A DNA stretch of 64,000 bases, from positions 7,694,501 to 7,758,500 of the forward strand of contig NC_081823.1 in NCBI RefSeq assembly GCF_030704535.1, written 5' to 3'. Below the pieces are notes generated by a model, which saw nothing but the letters and a program-made list of their open reading frames with translations, ran no database searches and had not been told where the DNA came from. Made by a program: the position numbers and the translations under genes. The stretch is from Vitis vinifera. Taxonomy: Eukaryota; Streptophyta; Magnoliopsida; Vitales; Vitaceae. Shown one piece after another: positions 1 to 11,442 of the stretch. Numbering within the stretch: position 1 is the stretch's first letter; every line of letters begins with the position of its first letter.

Positions 1-1119
1 CCAAATAAGTAGAAGATGTTAAACATGCATAACTGTGAGACTCGAGACTTGTGAACCATGAAGAATCCAAACAAAAGCATGATAAACAAGACATAGACAT
101 AAATACCAGCAACAAATGTTATGAACTAAGATAGAGGACAAGCAGTCATAATGGAAGAGGTTTGAAATGACTGCAAATCAAGTTCACATAAAAATTTGGA
201 ACTCAAAATCTGGCAATAACATATACTCTAAATTTAAGACAAAATATGGAGTACTTCATAATGTTAATTTTGGGAAACTATATATCATTTCGAAGCTTTA
301 GAAGTCATGAGTCCAACACTTTATACAATTCATAAATCAAAGTTGAAACGAAAAAGTTATTGCTATTTGAAGACAACTAGGCATAAATAAATGATCATTA
401 TTTCGAAATGATTTTGAAATTCAACTTATGATTTCGAAATTCATTTCAAAATGACTCAAATTTCAAAATCACACATTACCACTTCAATGTTTTGCCTCTT
501 GACCTCGGCAATTGCATCTCGGGCACTTTAACTACCCTAAGTGGGCCCGACACAATTAGAAATCATGATTTTATTATTATTTTTAGTCATTTTAGGTAGT
601 AATTTGTAAAATACGTGGCCAATAGGAACATGTCATGTGTTGGGTTTTTGTGGAAACAATAAAAACTCAAATTTTAGGTTTTTTAGGTAGTTCTTAATTT
701 GAAGAAGGGAAATGAAAAAAAGAGATTGATTTTTTTTCTTGAATTTCTTCAATAAAGTTTTAGGTTTTATTTTATTTTATTTTCTTTGCTTTTTCCATCT
801 TTCTATTTTATTTTATTGGCAACTAAATATGAATTGTAAGGAGAAGTCTCCTGTCATGTTTAGCTAATTTGATTGATATGAAGATGCTAACATAAAGGTG
901 AAGAACCCAAAGAAGAGTAGTAAGCAACAATAATATATTGAATGGTTTGATTTTGTTTTCAAAGTTTAATTGGTATGAATAAATCTTATATGTTAGGTCA
1001 CCTTAAATAAATTATAGAATCTTATATGAGATTAATGATTAGTTGGATTACAATTTTAGAATCTTTAGTTCTATCCTTGTGAGAGAATAATACATTAGAT
1101 TATGTTAGAAAAATTAGGC
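1..1119. other. AT-rich intergenic DNA, no gene seen
   Basis: No open reading frame with recognisable protein similarity and no clear repeat boundary is visible. Short runs around 400-470 repeat the word TTTCGAAAT/ATTTCAAAAT several times in both orientations, which may be a remnant of a decayed inverted repeat. Confidence 0.5.
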
Positions 1120-2410
1120 TAATCCAATCTAAGGTAATCACCCTAGAGGGGGGGGGGGGGGTAGGGGATGAATAGGGTGATGGTCTTTTTTTATAAATTT
1201 AAATTATATGAATGCAAGAAACAATTATATACAAATATATAATAAAACAATATAAAAACAATTGCATATGAAGTAAAAGAGTAGGGAAGAGAGAATGCAA
1301 ACATAAGATTTTATAGTGGTTCGACGCAACTTGGCTTACATCCACTCTCTTCTAGCTTCAATCCCAAGCTTGAGGTTCCACTAATTCAAGGCTTCCAAAC
1401 CAAGCCTTCAAGTAATACAATTGGATTATGGTTCTAATCCATCATCTTCGACTTTTGGCTGCAAACGCCCTTTACACTTCTCAAGAAATATCCCATTCTT
1501 GAACAACCCCTCAAGTGATACTCCACACTTGAGAATCCCTAAGTGATACCTCACACTTAGACTTTTCTTCTCAAAGATTTACAAATAATTTCACAAAATC
1601 CTAGTACAAAACTTTAGGCTCAAATGATACAAAAAAACTAGGATTGAATGATGTACTAATGACATGCAAGTTTTAGAACAATGGTGCACTAAAAAACACT
1701 CTCTCAAGGCTCAAATATATTCAAAAAATGTTAAGTTTATGAAACAATGAAGATTATGACATTTTTATAGAAGAAAACGACCAAACTAGTCATTAGGAGT
1801 TCGATCGGTCGACACTAGCCGTTAGCATTTAATGGTTGGTAGGTGATTGTTGGACCTTAACCGCCCATTGACCAGACCTTGACTGATTGCACAACCGTTT
1901 TGGAAGAGAGATAATTTTTTTTTTTTTGCATCTCTCGACCAGTTGAGTTGGGGGTTGACCGATTCCTCATCCAGTTCAACCAATTGAGCTGATTTTGGCT
2001 CAACAACCAACTTTTCAACTTAAAAACCTTTTAAACAAGTTTGGAAAACATTTGACACAATGTTTTAGTTGAAAACACGAAATCTTCCAATTTTAAAATA
2101 TTTAAAACAAAATAACTCTTGGATGATTTTGGTGCATAAGTAAATAATGTAATATATGAAAATTCTAGTGCACCAACAACCTTACAAAGAGATCTTATGA
2201 AGCTTAGGTCTTGAAAAACACTTCTCTTTGAGGTCTTCTTTTTCTTAATGATTTATTTTTGGCTTGATTTTTCTTTGTGATTGCCACTTTGGAAATCATC
2301 TTGCCTAATCACACTTGAAATATAATCATTAGTTCTAAACCTTATTTGTTATCATCAAAACCAAGATTAACCAAACCTTGGTTTCACATATTATTACATG
2401 ATACTAGTAA
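1120..2410. repeat. Old dispersed repeat, copy A (LTR-retrotransposon-like)
   Basis: The segment begins near a run of about 14 G followed by a GTGATGG-type sequence, then has 'ttttatagtggttcgacgc', a serine/cysteine-poor non-coding stretch with repeated 'cacttgag', and a block rich in 'gaccag'/'gaccgatt' words at 1,800-2,000. The same order of landmarks recurs at 48,050-50,090 (copy B), and the G-rich start recurs at about 54,165 (copy C). From general experience of plant genomes, such G-run plus 'gtgaatagg' sequences belong to abundant LTR-type repeats, but I cannot fix the ends here. It carries no intact gene. Confidence 0.5.
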
Positions 2411-3445
2411 CTTTTGATAACTCTTAATCATTAGTTATTTTGATCTTTTGATCTTTTTATCTGCCTCAAAAGGAAGCTACAAGAAGTAGGAAGGGTTAAA
2501 AAGTCAAACCTTGAATCAATAATTAATTTCATTCATTTGATGGTTTAAGAATTTATTTTTTAAAAGAGAAAAATCTAAGTTTTGGATGAAGTATTAGCCT
2601 TAAATTTGATTTGGTCATAGATTGAATTTAATCCTAAACCTTAAATTTCATAATGCTCTCTTTCAAAGGATTTGACACTAGATTGTGAAACTTTCAAAAA
2701 CATTCCTTCTTTTGTTTGATTTATTTCATTAAATATCTTAGGAAATCTTTATTTATATTTTATCCTTATTTATTTAATTTAGAGTTTTATTAACTTTAGC
2801 AAATAATTAATTATTCTAATATAAAATCAATTGAACACATTATAGTTGATCCCAAAGTATGATAACCTAGAATATGACAAAGTTATAGTAACTTTATCTC
2901 TAATTTTTCTTTACTAGAGTTATCTTGTATTTAGACTTTAGCATTTTTCATATATATTTATATTTATGCATGTGAGTGAAAGTAGGAGAAAAGTGATAAA
3001 ATTGAGATAAAATCTTAAAATATAAAAGAGTGTGTGAGTTGTGTTTGGGTATAAAAACAAAAGGTGTCAATCCCACATTGGAAAGGGATGAAACCTTTTT
3101 TAGGTTTATATTGATTCTCACTTCCTTACTCTCATTGGTTTGTGGGGAGGAGAGTGGGAACCTTGCGTGCCTAAGGGGGCCAAGCTCATTTGAGTAGGAT
3201 TTTCAAATGGTTTAGCTCGAGAAACCTTAATGTTCATCAACCCTATGCATTTGCAACAAAAAATCCAAAACATGAACATGCTTACATGTTTTGGTTAAAT
3301 CAAATTTAATAATTTTTTTTAATTTAATTTTGTTGTGGCTGCAAAACCTTTATAGGAGAGTCCAATTGGAGTCTACCTATAAAAGGCTTATATCCATCTG
3401 TTTCCTTCTTCAAACATTCTACTCTCTTTTGCATTTTTCCATCCT
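2411..3445. other. AT-rich intergenic DNA, possible LTR remnant
   Basis: No gene is seen. Around 3,050-3,100 the sequence 'gtcaatcccacattggaaag' resembles the 'cccacattgg' motif found near the start of many plant LTRs, but no partner copy occurs in this window, so it is only a hint. Confidence 0.3.
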
Positions 3446-3690
3446 CATTGTTGCCTATATCCGAGTAGCTACTATTGAAACATCCCCACTACTTGCATTT
3501 GAGCAACCACCATTGCAACATCCTTGCATATCCATTGTTGCTTGCATTCGAACAAAAACTATTGCATCATCCAAACATGTCCCTTATTGCCTACATCTGA
3601 ATAATAATTGTTGTAGCATACTGCATATCTATCGTTGCCTGCATACGAACAACAATTGTTACAGCATCCTTGCATATCCATTGTTGCCAC
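3446..3690. repeat. Degenerate tandem array, about 48-bp unit, about 5 copies
   Basis: Successive units start with variants of 'attgttgcctacatccgaa' at roughly 3,448, 3,490, 3,534, 3,582 and 3,631, each followed by an 'attgcaacatcc'-like word and 'ttgcatatcc'. Units differ by many substitutions, so the array is old. A 141-codon reading frame runs across it, but its composition simply reflects the repeat and it is not called as a gene. Confidence 0.6.
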
Positions 3691-5180
3691 ATCCCTACTG
3701 CAATCACCTTGTATAGTATTACGATCATCCAAGAAACCATTCACACAACCTACCATAACAATACTTCTATTGCAACATTTTTTTGTAGTCTCTTTCATCT
3801 GTCACATATTCTAGAGGAATTTCCAACTCGTGAATTCGAATTGTATCATACCTTGCCAAAAGAGTGCACCTAAAGTGAGGTTCCTACCTATTGTAACATG
3901 AAAGTAGGACACCGATTCCCTTACACACCAAGGTTCATCTTCGAAAAGAACAAACTTACTTTAAGGGCAATGACTTATCATGCCTCAACCAATTTAATCT
4001 AATAAGTACCATATTCCAATATGTTTTATTTCTTGTTTGTTCGGTTTTGAGCCTTAGTCAAATTGCTTAAGATTACATTCTTAAATCTCTTGAACCAACA
4101 TGGATTCAGTCACTCTAGTGTAGTTGCACATTATGAGTGACAAGACTATTCTTATATTCCATTTCGGTGTTAATACATAGGACGTGTGTTACACAATGAT
4201 TCTCGACACATGAATTGTGTGGTGGAATTCTCTTACCAATGTAATTATGGGAATCATCTCACTTGGCCACAATAATTAACATTGCTTCCAATTTATTTAT
4301 TATTGGATTGACCCAAATCCGACATATGTCAATTGCTTCCACTATCCCTACATTATATATTACTTTTCTCATTTTTCTTTAAGTAAAGCCTCCTATGAGT
4401 CACTAATACTTCATGTTCTTCCTTTTTTTTTTTTTTTTGAGAGAGAGAGATAAAATTGAATTTTCTAATTTACCAAATAAATGATTTTATCCCTTGAACC
4501 TTGACTCATTCCCTTTATGCAAAGATCCATGTTAGTGCTATGGCTCTATCCATTATGAGAACTTGCAAATAAAATGGTTTTACATTGCAAGTGACATAAA
4601 GTTGGATGATTTTCAATAAAACTTATGGATTTACATGAATAGAACGTTTGGATTACATTGAGCTAAAATTATAAAAAAAGAAAAAAAAGGGTTGAGAAGC
4701 TTCATTGTCTTCTTATGGGCTTTTGTCTTCTTATAGAATTTGGATTATTGGATCTATGGTAACAAAACCTAATTGAAAGCTACCAAATGGTTTGAATATA
4801 TTTACTATTTTCTATTTTTAAAAGTAAAATTAATAATAATTTTTATTTAACTCTTAATTAAAAAATATGAATTTATCTAAATTATATTCTTAAAATGTCT
4901 TGTTTTAATATATTTTTTTAAAATCTTTATAAAAATGTAAAATTTAAATGATACTTTCACATTTATTTAGAGTGTCTACAAATTTAGATTATATTTAAAC
5001 TTAGGGATAAAAAATAAAAATAAAAATAAGCCACCTACTATTGACAAATCTGGCTAGGCTTTATGATTTTTTTATTTGAAAAAAAAAAAACCATGTATGT
5101 GCAGTATATATTATATTAGAGAAATGGAAAGGGGGTTTGACAAATAAGCGTAAATTAAGGACAAAAATCCAAGAAGAAGG
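3691..5180. other. Intergenic DNA, no gene seen
   Basis: No protein-like reading frame is visible. A poly-T tract followed by a short GA microsatellite lies at about 4,423-4,450. The last few hundred bases are very AT-rich and lead into the promoter region of the C2-domain gene. Confidence 0.5.
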
Positions 5181-5524
5181 GCAGTGTGTGCAGAGCGGCT
5201 CCAGTTAGAGTGCCCCACCTGCGTTGTCCACTGATATGCCATCTCATTGGTCTTCTCACTGACGCATGGGTCGGTGTAGAATGTCTCTGCACAAATAGTA
5301 TATTAAACAATCCCTTAAATACTCTTATCTCTACGCCTACATCAAACCACTACAAAGCCCTTCCGACAACCTTCCAATCCCTCCAAGAATTTTCAGTACA
5401 AAGATTTTCTCTTATTCTTAGCTTTGTTCTTCATCAACGCCTCGATTCACGAACTGGGCCGTTCACAGGTTTTGGATCAGAGCCACTGATTGTTCTGAAA
5501 TTGGGTTGACTTTGGGGCCAAAAG
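5181..5524 (+). promoter_or_regulatory. Promoter and first non-coding exon of the C2-domain gene
   Basis: Composition changes sharply here from AT-rich intergenic DNA to balanced, pyrimidine-containing sequence. A weak TATA-like 'agtatattaaac' occurs at about 5,297. The segment ends at AAAG|GTGAGG, a good donor site that pairs with the TTTTCCAG acceptor just upstream of the start codon. The transcription start is inferred and not seen. Confidence 0.45.
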
Positions 5525-6524
5525 GTGAGGGAAAAAAAGAATACCCGTCTCGGTTTTTTATCAAATTTGTTATCTTTCTGCTTTAATTTCTCTGTGCGTC
5601 CTGTGCTTTTTGAGGGATTGAAGGGAAAATTCAAACGGGTTTGCTTTAGAATTCTGCGAATGGTCTCTGTCACTGTTTTCTCTTTCCCTGTTTCACTTCC
5701 TTGGATTCGGTAGTGGTGCTTCTGTGAAGAAAAAGTTGCTTGCTTTATTGGAATCTGTTCATATTTGGCTTAACTGTTTGTAGATTGCTTGCTTTTTTTA
5801 AGTTTGGTGTCTGGGTTTGTGAGTGGTTCATCTGAGAGCTCTCATTTCTGAGGTTTTAGGCTTCTGGATTTTGAGAATTTGCCTGTGTTCACTTCAAGCT
5901 TGGACTAGGGTTTTGGATTTTTGGTTGGTGCTGGTTTCTGGGTTTTGCCTTCTTTAGGTTTAGTTTCTGGGGTTTGGAGCTGTTCGTGTTTTTGAGGTTG
6001 TTGGTTCTGGGTCTTGTACAATTTGTGTGTTTTTCAGCTCATGCTAGGTTTTGGGTTTTGGGGGTTTGGTTGTCGGTATACGGTTTTGCGTGCTTGTTAA
6101 GTTTGGGGTCTGGGTTTTGAAGCAGCTCCACTGAAAGGTTCATTGTCCTGGTCCTGTGGTCTCTGGATTTTGAGAATTTAGCCTTGTTTCAGCCAGTCTA
6201 GGTTCTAGATTTGTAGGCTAGTTTTAGTTACCTGATTTTTACCTTTAAGAGTCACAAGCAATCAACAACTTAACTTGAGTTTGCGGATCTGGGTGCGGAT
6301 TTCTATGAGAGTAGGAGCTTCTGACTTCTATGTTAGTGTTTTGAATTGGAGACTGGTTCTTTGGTCTTGGGGTTTTGTGTTCCCAGCATTCTGGCAGCTT
6401 ACAGTTTGGTTTCAACTCTGAGTTCCTAAGGATTTTCCAGGATAGTTGGGTTTTTAAGTTCTTATTTGGAGCTTTGTTTTGCAGTGATTTGATTTTTCAA
6501 TCCAATTGTTCTTTGATTTTCCAG
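5525..6524 (+). other. 5'UTR intron of the C2-domain gene
   Basis: It starts at GTGAGG and ends at TTTTCCAG about 22 bases before the ATG at 6,547. The interior is strongly T/G-rich ('ttggttctgg', 'gggttttg' repeated), typical of plant leader introns. Such long leader introns often enhance expression; that role is an inference here. Confidence 0.65.
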
Positions 6525-6546
6525 GTTGCTTTTACTGATTGATATC

Positions 6547-7860
6547 ATGGATTCCCCACAATCTGTTGTGTCACCATTCAAAAGCTCCCCTGTCTCCATT
6601 GAGCCAGAGAAGCAGAAATCCGACCTTTTTGTCCGAAACCCTGGTTGCTTGTCTGGGGGAATCGAAGTTCACAGAAAGGAAAGCGGCATGGTGTGCAACA
6701 TGGATGCCTTTGTTGGGTCTCTGGAGGTTTACATACATCAGGCGAGGGACATCCACAACATATGCATTTACCACAAGCAAGATGTCTATGCTAAGCTTTG
6801 CCTAACCAGTGATCCCGAAAATGCAGTCTCCACCAAAATTATTAATGGTGGAGGGCAGAACCCAGTCTTCAATGATAATCTCCGGCTCAGTGTCCGAACA
6901 ACGGAATCCTCTCTTAAATGTGAGATATGGATGCTGAGCAGGGTGAAGAATTATCTTGAGGATCAGTTGCTAGGGTTTGCTTTGGTGCCTCTATCAGAAG
7001 TACTGCTCAACAATGGGAAGCTAGAGAAAGAGTTCTCTCTCTCCTCGACTGATTTGTTCCATTCCCCAGCTGGGTTTGTCCGGTTGTCTCTCTCCTATAA
7101 TGGAGCTTCCCCAGAAGTAATGGCAATTCCTGCACTCCCAACAGCCTTGGCCACAAATGAAGCTTCACAGGATACTGAGATATCTGAGTCCATGCCCAGT
7201 GATTATGATGCCATTGAGTTCCCAGATCCAAAGATTATGAACGAAAACCAGTTGATGGTTTCAGAGTATTTTGGTATCCCGTGTACAAATTTAGACTCGC
7301 GGAGCTCTGAAGGGACTTTGGATAATGATAGTCACCTTAGTTCAGAAAAACTAGGGGTTCAGGTTGTGGAAAGCTTCTCAGAGGGTACTATTGAATCCGT
7401 CCAACTTCCAAAGCTTGATTCTCCCCCTAGTAGTGTATCTACTAATGGATCTCCATCTGCTTCTCTTCCTGCAAGCTCTGTGTCCTCTGATGCTTCGGGG
7501 ACTTCAAAATCCCCAAATGAAGAACATGTTTCACCTCCAAAGGAGAAGAATGCAGATACTGGAGATGGTGAGAGCGATTCCTCAGGTGGTGCTCCATGCA
7601 ATACATTTGCAAAGCCTGCTGTGACCGTGAACATTGAGCCAGAGCAAAAGATGGTGCAACAGGATATTGTAGACATGTACATGAAAAGCATGCAGCAATT
7701 CACCGAGTCTCTGGCAAAGATGAAACTCCCAATGGACATTGAAACTGAACCAACTAATTCAGGAAACTCTAGCTCTGATCAGAAACTACAAGCAGCTAAG
7801 AACAACAACAACAACAACAACAACTCCCGAGTGTTCTATGGGAGTAGAGCTTTCTTCTGA
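6547..7860 (+). CDS. C2-domain (CaLB-type) protein, 437 aa
   Basis: Predicted calcium- and phospholipid-binding C2-domain protein; this family is usually soluble or membrane-peripheral, and its substrate or partner is unknown. One open exon encodes 437 residues. The C2 domain spans about residues 57-165, beginning at GSLEVYIHQARDIHN, with the loop acidic positions in KQDVYAKL and LEDQLLGF, and PVFNDNL typical of the core strand. The remainder is Ser/Pro/Glu-rich and probably disordered, with a short helical segment (VDMYMKSMQQFTESLAKMKLP) conserved-looking near residue 375, then an Asn run and GSRAFF at the end. The start is the ATG at 6,547; the reading frame is open upstream only from a TTG within the spliced leader. 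It resembles Arabidopsis At5g55530-type proteins, supported by its position next to TRN1. Confident on the family, less on orthology. Confidence 0.88.
   Translation: MDSPQSVVSPFKSSPVSIEPEKQKSDLFVRNPGCLSGGIEVHRKESGMVCNMDAFVGSLEVYIHQARDIHNICIYHKQDVYAKLCLTSDPENAVSTKIINGGGQNPVFNDNLRLSVRTTESSLKCEIWMLSRVKNYLEDQLLGFALVPLSEVLLNNGKLEKEFSLSSTDLFHSPAGFVRLSLSYNGASPEVMAIPALPTALATNEASQDTEISESMPSDYDAIEFPDPKIMNENQLMVSEYFGIPCTNLDSRSSEGTLDNDSHLSSEKLGVQVVESFSEGTIESVQLPKLDSPPSSVSTNGSPSASLPASSVSSDASGTSKSPNEEHVSPPKEKNADTGDGESDSSGGAPCNTFAKPAVTVNIEPEQKMVQQDIVDMYMKSMQQFTESLAKMKLPMDIETEPTNSGNSSSDQKLQAAKNNNNNNNNSRVFYGSRAFF
7801..7823 (+). repeat. AAC trinucleotide microsatellite in coding sequence
   Basis: About seven to eight AAC units encode an Asn run eight residues long near the C terminus of the C2-domain protein. 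Such runs vary in length between alleles without shifting the frame. Confidence 0.85.
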
Positions 7861-8661
7861 GCTTTTGTTTGGCTGGTGGAGTGGAGGACACAGTGGTGAC
7901 TTTTTAGATTTTTAGAACCACGACTGATAGTAGTAGTAGTATTTAAGTGTAATAATGTAGTAGCAACCAGTGTGTGTGGTGTTCTCTTTTGTATGTTGAG
8001 ATGTTTTAGCTGACGGGAAATCATGACTTGCATGGGGTACAAGCTATGTTCTGTTTCAACTGTTGTTGGTATATATCAAATTATTCAGCTTAGATCTTTT
8101 CTTCTCTTGTTTTCCAACTTCTAGCTTGGATTGATAAGAAAATGAGTGGTGCAACTAGTTTTTGTGTTTTCTCTCTTCATCCTTCTGAATTCAACTTTTA
8201 ATAATTACCAAAACCCCTTTGATGCTATGATCTGAGGGCTGGGCCCTCATTCACATGGTGATTCATTGCTAACTGCAGAACTAGGCCAGGGTATCGATTA
8301 TATTGGCTTCTGTATATTTCGCAAAATCCACCACATTTTGCGTATCCATCCCTCCATCCCATGTCTGTTTCCAGACCTTGACCCAATGATGGAACTTTGC
8401 AGATCCGCATCTGGGACCAGCCCTCTTCGTGTTTGATTTTTGCTTCTTTTGGAAAGGTGGAGAAGCTCTTGTTTTTTAACATGGAAGGTTGTTTCTGGAG
8501 GATATTTACTTAACCCGCCAGGCAACTGGCATAAATCATCACAAACGAGTCTATCAGATAAGCCAACAGGTGGCATGTTAGCTACTTGGTGTGAGGTGCA
8601 TCAATCCTCACCCACACATCTCCTTATAAGACCCTTGAGCCTGGAATTTTTCATTGGAAAA
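7861..8661. other. 3'UTR of the C2 gene and short intergenic spacer
   Basis: The first 200-300 bases are probably the 3'UTR of the C2 gene, with a (TAG)n run at about 7,930. The rest contains no gene. A TATA-like TTATAAG at 8,624-8,630 sits about 35 bases before the start codon of the P450 pseudogene and may be its old core promoter. Confidence 0.4.
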
Positions 8662-10246
8662 ATGGAGACCTACTTCCTCTTCATCGTCTCCCTTTGCATT
8701 TCAGCTCTCCTACTCCCAATTCTCACCTCCAAACCCAAGAAGAAGCTCCTCCCTCCAGGGCCAATTGCCTTCCCCATCATCAGCAAATACCTATGGCATC
8801 GTAAATCCTTCCCAGACTGGAGCCTATCCTCCGAAAACTACATGCCAAGCATGGCCCCATCGTCTCCCTTCCTATTGGCAACAGCTTCACCATCTTCGTG
8901 GCCAGCGGCTCCCTCGCCCACCAAGCCTTGATCCAAAATGCCACCATATTTGCCGGTCGCCCCATTCCTCACGCTATCCACAAAATTACCAGCAGCAATC
9001 AACACGACATCAATTCTGCCCCTTACGGCCGCACCTGGCGCCTCCTCCGTAGAAATCTCACCTCTGAAATCCTGCATCCCTCGCGCCTTAAGTCATATGC
9101 CCGTGCCCGCAAGTGGGTCTTGGGAATCCTCATTACTCGGCTTCAGCAGAGCTCCAACACTGGAGATGGCATTGTCCGGGTGCTGAATGACTTCCACTTT
9201 GCCATATTGTGCTTACTAGTTCTCATATGTTATGGTGACAAACTTGATGAAAAGATGGTGAAAGAGATTGAAATATCTGAGTAGCGGGTGTTAGCTGGCT
9301 TACTTCGTTTCCGTAAGCTCACTTTGTGGCCAGCTCTGGGGAAGATATTGTTTCGTAAGCAGTGGGAGGAATTCTTGCAGCTTCTCAAAAATCAGGAAAA
9401 TGTTCTGATCTCTCTCATAAGAGCTAGACAGCAGTTGAAGCAGGAAATGCAAAGCAAACAAAACGAAGCCGACGGTGGTAGCGAAAAGGAGTCTGGTGGT
9501 TGTGTAACAGCCTATATAGATACTTTGCTGGATCTGGAATTGCCTGAAGAGAAGAGAACGCTTAATGATGGAGAGCTGGTTAGTTTGTGCTCCGAGTTTC
9601 TCAATGCTGGGACGCATACCACCTCCCCTACACTGCAATGGATAATGGCAAACCTAGTGAAGTACCCGCATATTCAGACCAAGCTTTATAAAGAGATTAG
9701 CAGCGTTATGGGAGAGAGAGAGGATGAGGTGACTGAGGAAGATCTGCAAAAGATGCTCTACTTGAAGGCTGTGATACTGGAAGGCTTGCGGCGTCATCCT
9801 CCAGGACACTTTGGAGTGCCTCATGCAGTGACTGAAGATGTAACCCTGGGCGGCTATGATATCCCAAAAACACCACAGTATTTTTCATGGCAGCGGAGAT
9901 AGCATGCAACCCAGAGGTGTGGGAAGATCCACTGGAGTTCATGCCTGAGAGGTTCTTGAGTGGAGGTGGCAAAGGGGTTGAATTGTTCGATGTAACTGGG
10001 ACTAAGGAGATCAAAATGATGCCTTTTGGTGCAGGCAGGAGGATCTGCCCTGGATATGGTTTAGGAATTTTTCATTTGGAGTACTTTGTGGCTAATTTGA
10101 TATGGCATTTTGAATGGACTACTGTGGATGGAGATGAAGTTGATCTATCTGAGAGTCCTCTTTCAGCTCTAATTCCAGTGGTGATGAAGAATCCATTGAA
10201 GGCTCACATATCTCCAAGGGTGAAACAAGGTGAGGACACACATTAG
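8662..10246 (+). pseudogene. CYP89A-like cytochrome P450 pseudogene
   Basis: The full length of an intronless CYP89-type P450, normally an ER-anchored haem monooxygenase, is present but broken. Intact features are an N-terminal membrane anchor (METYFLFIVSLCISALLLP), the hinge KKKLLPPGP, the ExxR motif as EGLRR, PERF as MPERF, and the haem loop PFGAGRRICPG. Lesions: a net loss of one base near 8,810, after RKSFP; an in-frame TAG at 9,282-9,284, in a position where the family usually has Gln; and a loss of one A in an A-run near 9,868, after GYDIPK. Each is a single-base event, so inactivation looks recent. The oxygen-binding AGTDT motif reads AGTHT, another loss. Reading frames on either side of each break align without gaps, so sequencing error remains possible for the indels. 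CYP89A is assigned by motif memory, not by search. Confidence 0.85.
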
Positions 10247-10249
10247 ATA

Positions 10250-10440
10250 GAAAGGGATTCCAAGATTGCCCTAACTATTCTGAATAATGAGGCTGGAAAC
10301 CCCAGTGGTAGTATTTGCATGCTCATTAGAGATGCTAGGATAACTTCAAAGACAATCTGATAATTATCTCCATGGACATTCTTCCAGAGAAGCAAACCAG
10401 GTAGCTGATGTAGCATCCAACAAATGTTTATGTGCAGAAT
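10250..10440 (+). pseudogene. RNase H-like (RVT_3 type) fragment, frameshifted
   Basis: Directly after the P450 stop, the plus strand reads ERDSKIALTILNNEAGNP and MLIRDARI, then after a stop and a frame change HSSREANQVADVASNKC. This order (E-DS..., I-RD, then H..RE.N..AD) is the pattern of the RNase H-like domain found at the end of plant LINEs and in related host proteins. It is short and broken, so it is probably a leftover of a non-LTR element. It was identified by pattern only. Confidence 0.5.
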
Positions 10441-10570
10441 GGTCTTATTAATTCATCAAGTTTGGGACTTAATTGATCCTAGAAGTTAAGTATACCGACT
10501 AACAATTAAGTAGTGTGATTAAGATTAATTAAGGTGAGCAACTAGATCTGTAGGTTTTAGAATCTAGAAG

Positions 10571-10900
10571 TGTTGGAAGCAACTACCAAAAGCTGTATTT
10601 GAGACAACGAAAATGTCTACTCTTATTGAATGATCAATGCAACATTTATACACAAGGTTGCAACAGAAAACAATAAAAAAACAGCAAAAATAGCAAGAAC
10701 TAACAGCTATTTCCTATAAAATAGCAACAGCAGCATAACAACTCCATGAAACTCTATTAGCTTCATTGACTAAGTTGTTTTATAGTTGCAGCCTCAATTT
10801 CAGCATCTCTTCACACCTCAATAGCCTTCTTAATATATTCTTAAGCTTCCTCAGTTCACAACAACTTTCACACGTCTTCCAACATGTTTGTAGCTACTAA
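10571..10900 (-). repeat. Copia 3' LTR, outer portion
   Basis: This matches 19,729-20,060 almost base for base ('gaagcaactaccaaaag' through 'catgtttgtagctactaa'). The LTR stops at the TAA where the Harbinger element is inserted and resumes at 15,797. Confidence 0.9.
10898..10900. repeat. Left 3-bp target duplication (TAA) of Harbinger element
   Basis: TAA immediately precedes the GGGTCTGTTTG terminus; the same TAA follows the other terminus at 15,797-15,799. The uninterrupted 5' LTR has a single 'actaagg' at this point, confirming the empty site. Confidence 0.88.
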
Positions 10901-11442
10901 GGGTCTGTTTGATTGCTGTTTTTGAAAACTGTTCTGGAAAACCGTTTTTGAGAACAGTTTTTGGTGTTTTTAGAAAAAAAATTGTGTTTGAGAACTGAAT
11001 TTTGGAAAACAGTTTTTGTTCTCAAAAAAAAAAAAAAAAAAAACATGTTTGGCTTAGTTAATAAAAAAACATGTTTGAAAAATGTTTTTTTTCTTTTCCA
11101 ATTAATAAAATATTTTCTTCAAGTAACTTTATATTATAAATTTATAAATATTTTTAAATACACAGTTCATTTAAATTTAAAAAATTATTTAATTTTAAAA
11201 TTTTTATATAAGTTGATAAATTATTAAAAATAAAATAAAATATGATGTATGTATTTCACATGGGTCTTTTGTCCATCCTACTTTTACAATTATAAATTAA
11301 ATTTATAAGCAATATTTAATCATTAGAAATTACAACAAACATCACATAACACTAATGAGAACTAGTTAAGTTAACAAATATATATAAATTCTAACAAAAC
11401 ACTAAAGTGTTGACAAATATTTAAAATTAAAAATAAGATAAG

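Noticed and set aside
3291-3716. 141-codon open frame on the plus strand
   Set aside because: It overlaps a degenerate 48-bp tandem repeat, and its residues reflect the repeat. No known motif, and competing frames exist on both strands.
6526-6546. Longer N terminus for the C2 protein (seven extra residues)
   Set aside because: It would begin with TTG directly after the leader-intron acceptor. The first ATG is at 6,547.
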